A DNA stretch of 51,940 nt from JAWKVD01 sp041398225 (GTDB lineage: Bacteria; Pseudomonadota; Alphaproteobacteria; Caulobacterales; Hyphomonadaceae): the NCBI GenBank assembly GCA_041398225.1, contig JAWKVD010000024.1:1-51940 (forward strand), in the 5' to 3' direction. Shown here one piece after another: positions 34,228-42,639 of this stretch. The notes under the pieces were generated by a model. It was not told the origin of the DNA. It worked only from the letters and a program-made list of their open reading frames with translations, and searched no databases. The position numbers and the translations under genes are program-made. Positions within the stretch are counted from its first letter, which is position 1. The number at the start of each line of letters is the position of its first letter.

Positions 34228-35202
34228 ATGAATCCCCCGTCTTCCATCCCGATCACTCCGCCCGGGCTTGCGGGCGAATTGGGCGTGCTTGCGTTCGCCC
34301 AGAAGGCGCTTGAGGCGGGGGAGGGCGCCGCGCTGGTGACCATCGTCGGTCTCGACGGTCCGTTCTCACGTCCGTTGGGCGCCCAGCTCGCCGTGTCGGG
34401 AAGCGGCGCGTTCGCGGGGAGCATTTCGGGCGGCTGCCTCGAGGCCGCGCTGGCCGAGGAAGCCAAAATCGCGATGGCGGACGGCGTGAACCGCATGCTG
34501 CGGTACGGCGCCGGCTCGCCCTATATCGACGTTCGGTTGCCCTGCGGCGGGGGCATCGATCTGCACGTCGACGTTCACCTCGATCCGGCGACGCTTCGTC
34601 GGGCGATTGAGTTGGGACGGGATCGAAAGCCCTTTGCGCTTGTCTACGATCTGCAGGCGGCGGACGCTGCGGCCAAGCTGGTCGAGGGTGCGCCAGGCGA
34701 TCATCCGAACGCATTTGTGCGCCGGTTCTCTCCGGCAATGCAGCTCGTGCTCGCCGGTCGAGGATGGGAGATCGTGGCACTGACGCGCCTCGCGCACGAC
34801 GCCGGCGCCCCGGTCGTCGTCGCGAGCCACGAGCAGGCGACGTTGGAGTTCTGCGCGCCGTACGCGACCGAGCTGGCACCTTTGCAGTCGCCGAGAGACC
34901 CGCCGGCCTTCGCCTACGACGCAGACACGGCGCTGGCATGCCTCTTCCACGAACATGAGTGGGAAGCGCCGATCCTTTTGGCGGCGCTGCGCAGTCCCGC
35001 CTTCTACGTCGGCGCGCTCGGATCGCGCACGACGCATGCGACCCGGCTGGATACTCTGCGAGCGATGGGTGCGAGCGAAGATGAGTTGCGCGCGCTGATC
35101 GGGCCGATCGGCGTCTTCGCCGCGCATGACCCGATGGCGATCGCCGTTTCAAGTCTGGCGGACATCACGATGCGCCATCGCGCGCGGGGCCGAGGGGCCT
35201 GA
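34228..35202 (+). CDS. XdhC family molybdenum hydroxylase maturation factor
   Basis: A 324-residue protein of the XdhC/CoxI family, which binds molybdenum cofactor, promotes its sulfuration and inserts it into xanthine dehydrogenase or related hydroxylases. The N-terminal XdhC/CoxI domain shows SGSISGGCLEAAL (here AGSISGGCLE) and LPCGGGIDLHV with the conserved cysteines. The C-terminal Rossmann-like domain shows the YVGALGSRTTHATRL and IGPIGV motifs. The ATG at 34228 has AGGA 6 bases upstream. It is followed after 1 bp by a MocA-like gene, making a maturation pair. No molybdenum hydroxylase is in the window. Confidence 0.9.
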   Translation: MNPPSSIPITPPGLAGELGVLAFAQKALEAGEGAALVTIVGLDGPFSRPLGAQLAVSGSGAFAGSISGGCLEAALAEEAKIAMADGVNRMLRYGAGSPYIDVRLPCGGGIDLHVDVHLDPATLRRAIELGRDRKPFALVYDLQAADAAAKLVEGAPGDHPNAFVRRFSPAMQLVLAGRGWEIVALTRLAHDAGAPVVVASHEQATLEFCAPYATELAPLQSPRDPPAFAYDADTALACLFHEHEWEAPILLAALRSPAFYVGALGSRTTHATRLDTLRAMGASEDELRALIGPIGVFAAHDPMAIAVSSLADITMRHRARGRGA

Positions 35203-35203
35203 G

Positions 35204-35815
35204 ATGTCGCCGCGTGCGGTCATCGTTCTTTTGGCTGCCGGGCTGTCGCGGCGCTTCGGTCCGGAGGACAAGCTGTCCTCGGATCTCGGCGGACGTCCGC
35301 TGGCGCAACATGCCGCCGCCGTGGTTCGCTCGACCGGGTATCCGGTGGTCCTCGTACATGGAGATGGGCAAGCGTGGCTTGCGGATGACCTCGGCGGCGA
35401 TGTTCTGCTCGTTCACAATCCCGCTCCGGAGGCCGGGATGGGCCGCTCGATCCGGCTCGGCGTTCAAGCGGCCATCGCGCTTGAACCGGCCTCGGTCGTC
35501 ATCACGCTCGCGGACATGCCGTTCGTACCGCAGGCTTTGCTCGAGGCGCTGATCGCGGCGGTGGTGGGTGACGGCCATGATGCGGCGCATGCCGGGCCAG
35601 CTGGGCGGGTGCGTCCGCCGACCGCTTTCGGGCCGGGATGCTTCGCCGCGCTTGCCGCCTTGTCGGGCGAGAATGGCGCGCGAAGCGTGCTGGAGGGGGC
35701 GGGATCGTCGGTTCGTGCGCTCGACTGGGCGGCGGACGATCTGGCGGATATCGACACACCCGAGGCGCTGAAAAGCGCGCACGCCCGGCTTCCCGATGAG
35801 CGATCGAGCGAATGA
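35204..35815 (+). CDS. MocA-like molybdenum cofactor cytidylyltransferase / NTP transferase
   Basis: A 203-residue nucleotidyltransferase of the MobA-like family. The N-terminal LLAAGLSRRFGPEDKL nucleotide-binding loop, GMGRSIRLGV and the metal-binding LADMPFV segment are clear. With xdhC one base upstream, the expected role is MocA: adding CMP to Mo-molybdopterin to give the MCD cofactor of xanthine dehydrogenase-type enzymes, although MobA (GMP) activity cannot be excluded. The frame extends upstream into xdhC, but homology starts at ATG 35204. Confidence 0.88.
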   Translation: MSPRAVIVLLAAGLSRRFGPEDKLSSDLGGRPLAQHAAAVVRSTGYPVVLVHGDGQAWLADDLGGDVLLVHNPAPEAGMGRSIRLGVQAAIALEPASVVITLADMPFVPQALLEALIAAVVGDGHDAAHAGPAGRVRPPTAFGPGCFAALAALSGENGARSVLEGAGSSVRALDWAADDLADIDTPEALKSAHARLPDERSSE

Positions 35816-35841
35816 TTTGAATTTACAGGATATTCAGGTGC

Positions 35842-35916
<75 letters not shown>

Positions 35917-35985
35917 TCTTCCGCTGACGCGAAGCGGACCGCATAAACGAAACCACTGGAAGTGGAAAGGGGCCATCGGGCCGTC

Positions 35986-36165
35986 ATGTCAGCGACAAAA
36001 CCTCCAAAGCGCGAAAACGCCGGGGCAGGCGCCGACGCAGGGACCGACAAGGATGAGCGCGAAAAGCGTCTGGCCAAGGCTTTGCGGGAGAATTTGCGGC
36101 GGCGGAAGGCGGCTTCCTCACCCGTTCGCGGTGCGCCCGGCGGCGATGAAGACGCCGGGGAATAG
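35986..36165 (+). CDS. Small charged protein of unknown function
   Basis: A 59-residue hydrophilic protein. Its core, EREKRLAKALRENLRRRKA (about 24-42), looks like an amphipathic basic helix, and the ends are glycine, alanine and acid rich. Small proteins with this kind of core are common upstream of murA or near tRNAs in alphaproteobacteria, but no function is known to me. The start at 35986 (MSATKPPK) is chosen over an in-frame ATG 8 codons earlier because the latter lies close to the tRNA. It ends 48 bp before murA. Confidence 0.7.
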   Translation: MSATKPPKRENAGAGADAGTDKDEREKRLAKALRENLRRRKAASSPVRGAPGGDEDAGE

Positions 36166-36213
36166 GCTGATCCGCGCCTTGCGGCGGCCAGAATTGGCCG
36201 CATAAGGTCGTCC

Positions 36214-37485
36214 ATGGACAGACTTGCGATTCGAAGCAGCGGCCCGCTCAACGGGACCATCCCCATCTCAGGCGCCAAGAACTCCGCCCTCAAATTGATG
36301 GCGGCGGCGTTGCTGTGCGAGGAGCCGCTGGTGCTGTCCTCGATGCCGAATCTGGCGGACACGCGGTTCATGGCCCGCTTGCTGGCGTCGCTCGGGGTCG
36401 AGCTGGACTGGCCCGAGGGATCATCGGTTTGCCGCATGAAGGCGGCGTCGATCACCTCGACGATCGCGCCTTACGATCTGGTCCGGAAGATGCGGGCGAC
36501 GTTCAACGTCCTGGGTCCGCTTCTGGCCCGTGTCGGCCACGCGACGGTGTCGCTGCCCGGAGGGTGTGCGATCGGGGCGCGTCCGGTCGATCTCCACCTC
36601 AAGGCGTTCGAGGCGATGGGCGCCGATATCGTCATCGAAGAGGGCTATGTGAAGGCCGCGGCGCTGCGCGGCCTCAAGGGCGCCGAGATCGAGTTTCCGT
36701 TCGTTTCCGTCGGCGCGACTGAACACGCCATGCTCGCGGCCGTTCTGGCTCGTGGAGAGACGGTTCTCCGAAACGCCGCCTGCGAGCCCGAGATCGGGGA
36801 TCTGGCGGACTGCCTCAACGCCATGGGCGCGCGGATCGAAGGCGCCGGCACGCCGGAGATACGTATTCAGGGCGTCTCCCGCCTGTCGGGCGTCGAGCAC
36901 GCGGTCATCGCGGACCGGATCGAGGCCGGCACCTACGCCATCGCGGCGGCCGCGACGGGCGGCAATGTCTTCCTTCAGGGGGCGCGGGCTCAGGACATGG
37001 AGGCGCTGATCGACGCCCTGCGTCGCTCCGGGGCCGTGGTGGAGGCGGAGGCCGGCGGCGTTCGCGTCATGCGCGATGGCGGCCGGGTCCGGCCGGTTGA
37101 CATCGATACGCAGCCGCATCCGGGCTTTCCGACCGACCTTCAGGCCCAGTTCATGGCGCTGATGACAATCGCTGACGGCACGAGCACGATCCGCGAGAAC
37201 ATCTTCGAAAACCGCTTCATGCACGCCCCGGAACTCAACCGCCTCGGAGCCGACATCGTGGTCCGGGGGCATGAAGCCGTGGTTCATGGCACGCCTGTGC
37301 TCCACGGGGCGCAGGTGATGGCGACCGACCTTCGGGCGTCCGTCAGCCTGGTCATCGCGGGACTGGTGGCGGAAGGGGAGACGGTGGTTAACCGTGTCTA
37401 TCACCTCGATCGTGGCTTCGAGCGCCTGGAAGAGAAGCTGGGCGCCTGCGGAGCGGATGTGCGGCGGCTGGGGAACTCAGTCTGA
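36214..37485 (+). CDS. murA: UDP-N-acetylglucosamine 1-carboxyvinyltransferase
   Basis: Catalyses the first committed step of peptidoglycan synthesis, transferring enolpyruvate from PEP to UDP-GlcNAc. The 423-residue protein has the expected two-domain inside-out barrel sequence features: ISGAKNSALKLMAAALL near the N-terminus, the reactive cysteine C118 in PGGCAIGARPVDLH (the fosfomycin target), and EAGTYAIAAAATGG, FPTDLQAQFMAL and the VIAGLVAEGETVV end. The cysteine is retained, so fosfomycin sensitivity at target level is expected. The start at 36214 has AAGG upstream. hisD follows after 153 bp. Confidence 0.97.
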   Translation: MDRLAIRSSGPLNGTIPISGAKNSALKLMAAALLCEEPLVLSSMPNLADTRFMARLLASLGVELDWPEGSSVCRMKAASITSTIAPYDLVRKMRATFNVLGPLLARVGHATVSLPGGCAIGARPVDLHLKAFEAMGADIVIEEGYVKAAALRGLKGAEIEFPFVSVGATEHAMLAAVLARGETVLRNAACEPEIGDLADCLNAMGARIEGAGTPEIRIQGVSRLSGVEHAVIADRIEAGTYAIAAAATGGNVFLQGARAQDMEALIDALRRSGAVVEAEAGGVRVMRDGGRVRPVDIDTQPHPGFPTDLQAQFMALMTIADGTSTIRENIFENRFMHAPELNRLGADIVVRGHEAVVHGTPVLHGAQVMATDLRASVSLVIAGLVAEGETVVNRVYHLDRGFERLEEKLGACGADVRRLGNSV

Positions 37486-37638
37486 CCGGTCCGATCGTCC
37501 GGCGGCTGGCCTCGGGGTGTGTGGCGACATACCGGCTGGCGTCTCAGGCTGAATTGCACTACGGAAACCCCTCTGAGCACCGGATCGCGGACCCGCGGCG
37601 GCGGACGCGGGCGTGACGAGAACGACCGGGACCCTGGA

Positions 37639-38934
37639 ATGGCAATCCGCCGATTTTACACTTCGCAAGCCGGCTTTTCGGAAGCGTTCGGGGCGTTCCT
37701 GCAGACGCGCCGGATGAATACCGGGGTTGATGTCCATGCGGCGGTCGCGGCGATTGTCACGGATGTGCGCCAGCGGGGCGGCGCCGCCGTCGTCGACTAC
37801 ACCCAGCAGTTCGATCGTCTGGAGCTGGCCGCCGACACGCTGTCCTCGCCGGCGGTGGACCTTGAAGCGCTCGCGCACGCCTGTCCTGACGATGTTCGGC
37901 AGGCCATCGATTTTTCGGCGGAGCGCATCCGCGACTATCACATTCGCCAGACGCCGCAGGATCACATGCATCGCGATCCGCTGGGCGTGGAGCTGGGCTG
38001 GCGCTGGTCGGCGCTCGACTCGGTGGGGCTTTATGTGCCCGGGGGCAGGGCGAGCTATCCCAGCTCGGTCCTGATGAACGCGCTTCCGGCCAAGGTGGCC
38101 GGCGTGCCGCGGATCGTGATGACGGCGCCCGCGCCCGATGGCGTTCTTAATCCGGCGGTCGCCTATGCGGCGTTGCAGTCGGGCGTTTCGGAATTCTACC
38201 CGATCGGCGGGGCGCAGGCGGTGGCCGCGCTCGCTTATGGAGCGGGGCCGCTGCATCCGGTCGACAAGATTGTCGGGCCGGGCAACGCCTATGTCGCGGC
38301 GGCCAAGCGGATCGTGTTCGGCGATGTCGGGATCGACACCGTTGCGGGTCCCTCCGAGGTCACGGTGGTGGCTGACGGTGCGAACGATCCGGACTGGATC
38401 GCCGCTGATCTCTTGTCTCAGGCCGAGCATGATCCGCTGGCGCAGTCGATCCTGATCACCGACGATGAAGCCTTCGCCGACCGCGTACTGGCGGCGGTCG
38501 ATGCGCAACTGCACACGCTGGCGACCCGTGAAGTGGCGACCCAGTCCTGGCGGACGTTCGGCGCCGTCGTCATCGCGCCGCTCGACGAGGCGGCCGAGAT
38601 CGTCAACAGCATTGCGCCCGAACACGTCGAGATCGCCACCAGCGATCCGGATGCGGTCGCAGCGCGCATCCGCCACGCCGGAGCGATCTTCCTCGGTCGC
38701 TGGGCGCCGGAGCCGCTGGGCGATTTCGTCACCGGCTCCAACCACGTTCTGCCGACCTCGGGTGCGGCGCGGTTCGCATCCGGTCTGTCCTTGCTCGACT
38801 TCATGAAGCGCACATCGGTGCAGCGCGTGCCGGAGGCGGCGTTTGGCGTGCTCGCGGATGCGGCGGAGACGCTCGCGCGCGCGGAACGGTTGCCCGCGCA
38901 CGGGCTGTCGCTGAGCGTCCGCCGGAGAAGCTGA
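37639..38934 (+). CDS. hisD: Histidinol dehydrogenase
   Basis: Zinc-dependent NAD enzyme oxidising L-histidinol to L-histidine, the last two steps of histidine synthesis. The 431-residue protein contains LYVPGGRASYPSSVLMNALPAKVAGV, KIVGPGNAYVAAAKR, the zinc and catalytic region LLSQAEHDPLAQSIL, PEHVEIAT, and GRWAPEPLGDFVTGSNHVLPT. The start at 37639 (MAIRRFYTSQ) fits homologue length; the ribosome site is weak. The stop overlaps the next ATG by 1 base (TGATG). This murA-hisD-UPF0262-infA order is characteristic of alphaproteobacteria. Confidence 0.96.
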   Translation: MAIRRFYTSQAGFSEAFGAFLQTRRMNTGVDVHAAVAAIVTDVRQRGGAAVVDYTQQFDRLELAADTLSSPAVDLEALAHACPDDVRQAIDFSAERIRDYHIRQTPQDHMHRDPLGVELGWRWSALDSVGLYVPGGRASYPSSVLMNALPAKVAGVPRIVMTAPAPDGVLNPAVAYAALQSGVSEFYPIGGAQAVAALAYGAGPLHPVDKIVGPGNAYVAAAKRIVFGDVGIDTVAGPSEVTVVADGANDPDWIAADLLSQAEHDPLAQSILITDDEAFADRVLAAVDAQLHTLATREVATQSWRTFGAVVIAPLDEAAEIVNSIAPEHVEIATSDPDAVAARIRHAGAIFLGRWAPEPLGDFVTGSNHVLPTSGAARFASGLSLLDFMKRTSVQRVPEAAFGVLADAAETLARAERLPAHGLSLSVRRRS

Positions 38935-39410
38935 TGTCGGACGAGCGCAACCGCATCGCGGAGCTGACGATCGACGAGGCGTCGCTGGCGCCAGCGGGGC
39001 CTGACGCGGAGCACGAACGCAAGATCGCCATCTTCGATCTTCTCGAAGGGAACACGTTCACGGTCGCCGGACATGACGGCGGGCCATATTCGGTCCGGCT
39101 CTCGCTGGCGGAGCATCGCCTCGTCTTCGACGTGGCGGAGATGAACGGCGAACATGTCAAACGGTTCATGCTGTCGCTGACCCCGTTCCGTAGGGTGATC
39201 AAGGACTATTTCCTGATCTGCGACAGCTATTATGACGCGATCCGCAGCGCTTCCCCGTCCCAGATCGAGGCCATCGATATGGGCCGCCGGGGCCTGCACA
39301 ATGAAGGCTCGGAGCTTCTGCAGACGCGAATGGCCGAAAAGGCCGTGTTCGACTTCGACACCGCGCGGCGGCTTTTCACGCTGGTTTGCGCGTTGCACGC
39401 GCGGGGCTGA
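38934..39410 (+). CDS. UPF0262 family protein
   Basis: A 158-residue cytosolic protein matching UPF0262, an alphaproteobacterial family of unknown function that almost always lies between hisD and infA. Characteristic segments are EHERKIAIFDLLEGN, LFVF-like strand RLVFDVAE, LSLTPFRRVIKDYFLICDSYYDAIR and MGRRGLHNEGSELL. No catalytic motif is evident. Start and hisD stop overlap as TGATG, so it is translated with hisD. The low-molecular-weight phosphatase gene often found next is absent here. Confidence 0.92.
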   Translation: MSDERNRIAELTIDEASLAPAGPDAEHERKIAIFDLLEGNTFTVAGHDGGPYSVRLSLAEHRLVFDVAEMNGEHVKRFMLSLTPFRRVIKDYFLICDSYYDAIRSASPSQIEAIDMGRRGLHNEGSELLQTRMAEKAVFDFDTARRLFTLVCALHARG

Positions 39411-39461
39411 GCACCCATCTGTGAGTAAACCCGACCTTGCGCATGCCACGGGATTCCACGG

Positions 39462-39491
39462 TCGACGGGCCGGCTGGAATGGTTGTATACG
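39462..39491 (+). promoter_or_regulatory. Candidate promoter of infA operon
   Basis: TCGACG (39462-39467) and TATACG (39486-39491) are separated by 18 bp in the 114-bp gap upstream of infA. The -10 match is good and the -35 match is fair. A highly expressed gene such as infA is expected to have its own promoter here, but this assignment is by eye only. Confidence 0.35.
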
Positions 39492-39524
39492 CTCGGGCCG
39501 GACCAAGCCGCCCAGAGGACATGA

Positions 39525-39743
39525 ATGGCGAAGGAAGAACTCTTAGAATTCGAGGGTACGATTGTCGAACTGCTGCCGAACGCGACTTTTCGCGTGAAGC
39601 TGGCGAACGACATCGAGATCATCGCGCATACGGCCGGCAAGATGCGCAAGAACCGGATCCGCGTGCTGACGGGCGACAAGGTGCTTGTCGAAATGACCCC
39701 GTATGACCTGACCAAAGGGCGCATCACCTACCGCTTCAAGTGA
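39525..39743 (+). CDS. infA: Translation initiation factor IF-1
   Basis: A 72-residue S1/OB-fold protein that binds the ribosomal A site during initiation. It begins MAKEELLEFEGTIVELLPNA and ends DLTKGRITYRFK, which is essentially canonical. AGAGGA lies 5 bases before the ATG; an out-of-frame ATG at 39521 is ignored. The stop overlaps the GTG start of maf by 4 bp, so infA, maf, the RNase E/G-family gene and yacG form one coupled operon. Confidence 0.98.
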   Translation: MAKEELLEFEGTIVELLPNATFRVKLANDIEIIAHTAGKMRKNRIRVLTGDKVLVEMTPYDLTKGRITYRFK

Positions 39744-40372
39744 CCGAACCGTCTTCGGGCAGTCCTTCCTCGGGGCGTCCCTGGCTGGTGCTCGCGAGCG
39801 CCAGTCCGCGCCGGTTGGCGCTCTTGCAGCAGGTGGGCGTCGTTCCCCGCGAGGTCTGGCCGGCGGACGTCGACGAAACGCCTCTTCCCAAGGAAGCGCC
39901 GCGATGGCTGGCGCGTCGGTTGGCGGCCACGAAAGCTGCGGCCGCCGCCGCGCGATTTCCGGGCGCATACGTGCTTGCAGCGGATACCGTCGTCGCGACC
40001 GGCCGACGCATTCTTCCCAAGGCCGAGACCGTGGAGGAAGCGCGCGCCTGCATGGAGCGGTTGTCCGGCCGCGCGCACGACGTTTTCACCGGCGTATGCG
40101 TTCATGCGCCGGACGGACGAACCGCCAGTCGCGTCAATCATTCACGCGTTACGCTCAAACGCCTGTCCGCCTTTGAACTCGACACGTATTGCGCATCTGG
40201 CGATTGGAGCGGGAAGGCGGGCGGCTATGCGATCCAGGGCATAGCGGCGGCTTTCGTCACCGAGCTGACGGGGTCTTACTCGTCGGTGGTCGGTCTGCCC
40301 TTGTATGAGACCGTCGCGTTGCTTGAAGGCCTGGGCTTTCCGCCAGCCGCACGCTGGACGAAGCAAGCATGA
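39740..40372 (+). CDS. maf: Maf family nucleoside-triphosphate pyrophosphatase
   Basis: A 210-residue Maf/HAM1-fold house-cleaning pyrophosphatase that hydrolyses modified or non-canonical nucleotides (dTTP/UTP or m7GTP subtype). Motifs are LASASPRRLALLQQVG at the N-terminus, the ADVDETPL and LAADTVV metal-binding segments, and GKAGGYAIQG...SYSSVVGLPLYE. A 10-residue Ser/Gly-rich N-terminal extension precedes the domain. The GTG start at 39740 overlaps infA by 4 bp, and the stop overlaps the next gene by 4 bp. Confidence 0.93.
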   Translation: MTEPSSGSPSSGRPWLVLASASPRRLALLQQVGVVPREVWPADVDETPLPKEAPRWLARRLAATKAAAAAARFPGAYVLAADTVVATGRRILPKAETVEEARACMERLSGRAHDVFTGVCVHAPDGRTASRVNHSRVTLKRLSAFELDTYCASGDWSGKAGGYAIQGIAAAFVTELTGSYSSVVGLPLYETVALLEGLGFPPAARWTKQA

Positions 40373-41431
40373 AAGCGGTTCTGCTGATCGATGAGGCGGT
40401 CGGCGAAACACGGCGGCTGCTTGTCGACGAGACGGGCGCGCCATTTCGTCTGGACGTCAGACGTGTTCCGCAGCTCGACGCCTCGCCGCGCCTGGGGGAC
40501 GTTTGGGCGGGACGCGTCGCGTCGTCTCTGCCGGGCAAGGCAGGCTGGTTCGTTGAACTGGGTTCGGGACCGGCCGGTGTGCTGTCGGTCCGCAAGGGCG
40601 CGTCATTCCATGAGGGTGAGCGGGTGACGGTGGCCATTCGCGCCGAAGCATGGGCCGGCAAGGGGCCTCTGCTGACGCTTGCATCCGTGCCTGCCAGCGC
40701 CGCGACCGGCGATCTCGGGCGTATTCGAGTCTCTGAAACTGATCCCTTCTTGAAGGGCATAAGCGTCGTTGAAACCGAGACCGGCGTTTCGGCGCGGCAG
40801 CAGATCGACGCGGCCATCGAGGAAGCGCTCCAGCGGGTGACGCCCTTGCCCGGCGGCGGCGACATCGCGATCGAGCGGAGCAGGGCGCTGACGGCGATCG
40901 ACATCGACGCGGGGAGCCGGACCGGCGCGCATGGAAGCCGCTTTGCGGAAGAGTTGAACCGGGCCGGCGCGGCGGCGGCCGCCCGCCAGATTTCGCTGCG
41001 CGCGTTGGGCGGTCTCGCGGTCGTGGATTTCCTGGCCATGCCGGCGGCGGACGCCCGGAAAGGCGTCCTAGAACATTTCCGGAAAGCGCTCGACCGCTTT
41101 CTGGAAGTGCGCGCCGACGTCCTCGGCATATCGCGTTTCGGCCTGTGCGAGCTGTCGATCCCGCGTGGGCGTGCGCCGCTCTCCGAGGCGCTCGGAGGCG
41201 CCGGTCAGGGCGAGCGTCAGGCGCTGGATCTGGATACGAATGATCGAGAGCGAAGGTGTCGCCAATCGTGGCGCGCGGCTGCGTGCGCGCGCGCCTGTCG
41301 CGGCGCTTGAGTGGTTGAACGCAACGCCGTTTGATTGGGGCGCGGCCCTGGCGGCGCGCATCGGGCATCGCTGGTCTCTGGAGCCAGCGGATGCGGAATG
41401 CGCCCGCCCTGAAGTCTGGAGCGAAAGATGA
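40369..41431 (+). CDS. RNase E/G family ribonuclease, frameshifted near 3' end
   Basis: RNase E/G-family endoribonuclease lying between maf and yacG, as is usual in alphaproteobacteria. The intact first frame has an S1-like N-terminus (GDVWAGRVASSLPGKAGWFVELG) and the catalytic region with ALTAIDIDAGSRTG and the metal-binding VVDFLAM. After about codon 288 the frame breaks. As it stands, translation ends at 41310 with an odd Arg/Cys-rich tail (313 residues). In the +2 frame from 41234 a normal-looking C-terminus (IRMIESEGVANRGARL...) runs to 41431 and overlaps yacG by 4 bp. Removing one G at 41232-41233 restores a 353-residue protein. It may be a sequencing error or a real mutation. Confidence 0.88.
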
Positions 41432-41616
41432 GCACCGAGACCTGTCCGATCTGCGGAAAACCGGCGGACGCCAAATACAAGCCGTTCTGCTCCAAGCGGT
41501 GCGCGGACGTCGATCTCTCGCGCTGGCTCAAGGGAAGCTATGCGATCCCCGGAGAGCCGGCGGAAAATGCCGGGGATGGCGCGCCCTGGCGCGGGGACGG
41601 CGATCAAGAAGACTGA
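41428..41616 (+). CDS. yacG: DNA gyrase inhibitor YacG (zinc-finger protein)
   Basis: A 62-residue YacG/DUF329 protein with a four-cysteine zinc finger: C6, C9, C21 and C25 (CPICG, CSKRC), followed by ADVDLSRWLKGSYAIPGEP, the family hallmark. E. coli YacG binds GyrB and inhibits gyrase. The tail is glycine and acid rich. The start overlaps the end of the preceding ribonuclease's second frame by 4 bp, which is evidence that this frame was the coding one. tRNA-Phe follows after 75 bp. Confidence 0.94.
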   Translation: MSTETCPICGKPADAKYKPFCSKRCADVDLSRWLKGSYAIPGEPAENAGDGAPWRGDGDQED

Positions 41617-41637
41617 ATTTGCTCGTCAATTGGCGGA

Positions 41638-41666
41638 TGGACACGGCCGGTTTGGGCGAATATACA
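41638..41666 (+). promoter_or_regulatory. Sigma-70-type promoter of tRNA-Phe
   Basis: TGGACA (41638-41643) and TATACA (41661-41666) are separated by 17 bp, close to consensus, and sit 25 bases upstream of the mature tRNA 5' end at 41692. A short CCCCTCGCC/GGCG-type inverted repeat lies between the promoter and the tRNA. Confidence 0.55.
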
Positions 41667-41691
41667 ACGCCCCTCGCCGATTGGCGGGGAT

Positions 41692-41767
41692 GCCCAGGTA
41701 GCTCAGTTGGTAGAGCAGCGGATTGAAAATCCGCGTGTCGGCGGTTCAATTCCGTCCCTGGGCACCA
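41692..41767 (+). tRNA. tRNA-Phe (anticodon GAA)
   Basis: A 76-base cloverleaf: acceptor stem GCCCAGG/CCTGGGC, D arm GCTC/GAGC, anticodon stem GCGGA/TCCGC with loop TTGAAAA (anticodon GAA), T arm GGCGG/CCGTC with one G-U pair, and an encoded CCA. It follows yacG, a conserved alphaproteobacterial arrangement. Confidence 0.98.
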
Positions 41768-41830
41768 TTTCCCTGCCTCGAGTTATCTCCCGAAAAGCAG
41801 CTTGTTCGCGGCCTCGCTTCCGGCGCCGCT

Positions 41831-42427
41831 TCAGAGACTGGCGAGATTGAGCACGCCCGAGCGTTCCACCGCCCAGTAGGCCCCGACGCATGCGATCGCG
41901 ACCGCGACCGGGATAACCACCGCCATCCGGTAGAGGTTCGCCAGTTTGAAGGCGCCGAGGATGCGCTTCACGCCGAAGGCCACGAGGCCCGTGATCGCAA
42001 GAACCGTCAGCTGACCGAGTTCGACGCCGACATTGAAGCCGCCGAGCGCAATGGCGAAGTCCGCGCCTTCTAGATAGCCGACCATCTGCGAGGCGAAGCC
42101 CAGTCCGTGCAGCAGTCCGAACAGGAAGATCAGCAGCAGGCGCCAGCGGCCCTTGCCGCGATCGAAAATCGCATCGAGCGCCATAGCCGAGATCGACAAG
42201 GCGATCGCCGGTTCCACGATCCAGCCCGGTACGCTGACCAGACCGGCGGATGCGAGGCCCAGCGTCAGCGTGTGGGCGAGGGTGAAGAAGGTCACCTGGA
42301 TCAGCAGCCCCTGCCACCGCCGGGCGGTGAGGAAGAGCGCGATAATGAACAGGATATGGTCCAGCCCCCACGGAATAATGTGCTGGAAACCCAGCCGTAT
42401 GAATTCAAGAAGGTTGTCCAGCCACAT
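41831..42427 (-). CDS. HupE/UreJ family membrane protein
   Basis: A 198-residue membrane protein with about six helices. The histidine/aspartate pattern at the N-terminus (GFQHIIPWGLDHILFIIALF, with H16, D23 and H24), then FTLAHTLTLGLA and FGLLHGLGFA, matches the HupE/UreJ_2 family. Some relatives are nickel or cobalt permeases linked to hydrogenase or urease, while many others are orphan proteins of unknown substrate. No hydrogenase or urease gene is in the window, so metal transport is only a possibility. There is no cleavable signal. It stands alone between tRNA-Phe and tRNA-Ser. Confidence 0.85.
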   Translation of the reverse strand: MWLDNLLEFIRLGFQHIIPWGLDHILFIIALFLTARRWQGLLIQVTFFTLAHTLTLGLASAGLVSVPGWIVEPAIALSISAMALDAIFDRGKGRWRLLLIFLFGLLHGLGFASQMVGYLEGADFAIALGGFNVGVELGQLTVLAITGLVAFGVKRILGAFKLANLYRMAVVIPVAVAIACVGAYWAVERSGVLNLASL

Positions 42428-42549
42428 GTCCCGATCTCCGGCAGCGGCGGCAAGCTATACGGTGCGGGACGGCTGGCAAGGAGACCAAATGGCCAGCGGG
42501 CGACCGTACGCCCGACCTTTGCGGGACATTCCGGTGTGTGGAGGACATG

Positions 42550-42639
42550 TGGCGGATGGGGAGGGATTCGAACCCCCGGTGAGCGCAAACCCACGGCGGT
42601 TTTCAAGACCGCTGCCTTAAACCACTCGGCCACCCATCC
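42550..42639 (-). tRNA. tRNA-Ser (anticodon UGA)
   Basis: A 90-base class II tRNA on the minus strand. Acceptor stem GGATGGG/CCCATCC, anticodon stem GCGGT/ACCGC with loop CTTGAAA (anticodon TGA), a long variable arm (about GTGGGTTTGCGCTCAC), T arm GGGGG/TTCGAAT/CCCTC-type pairing, and an encoded CCA. Confidence 0.97.
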
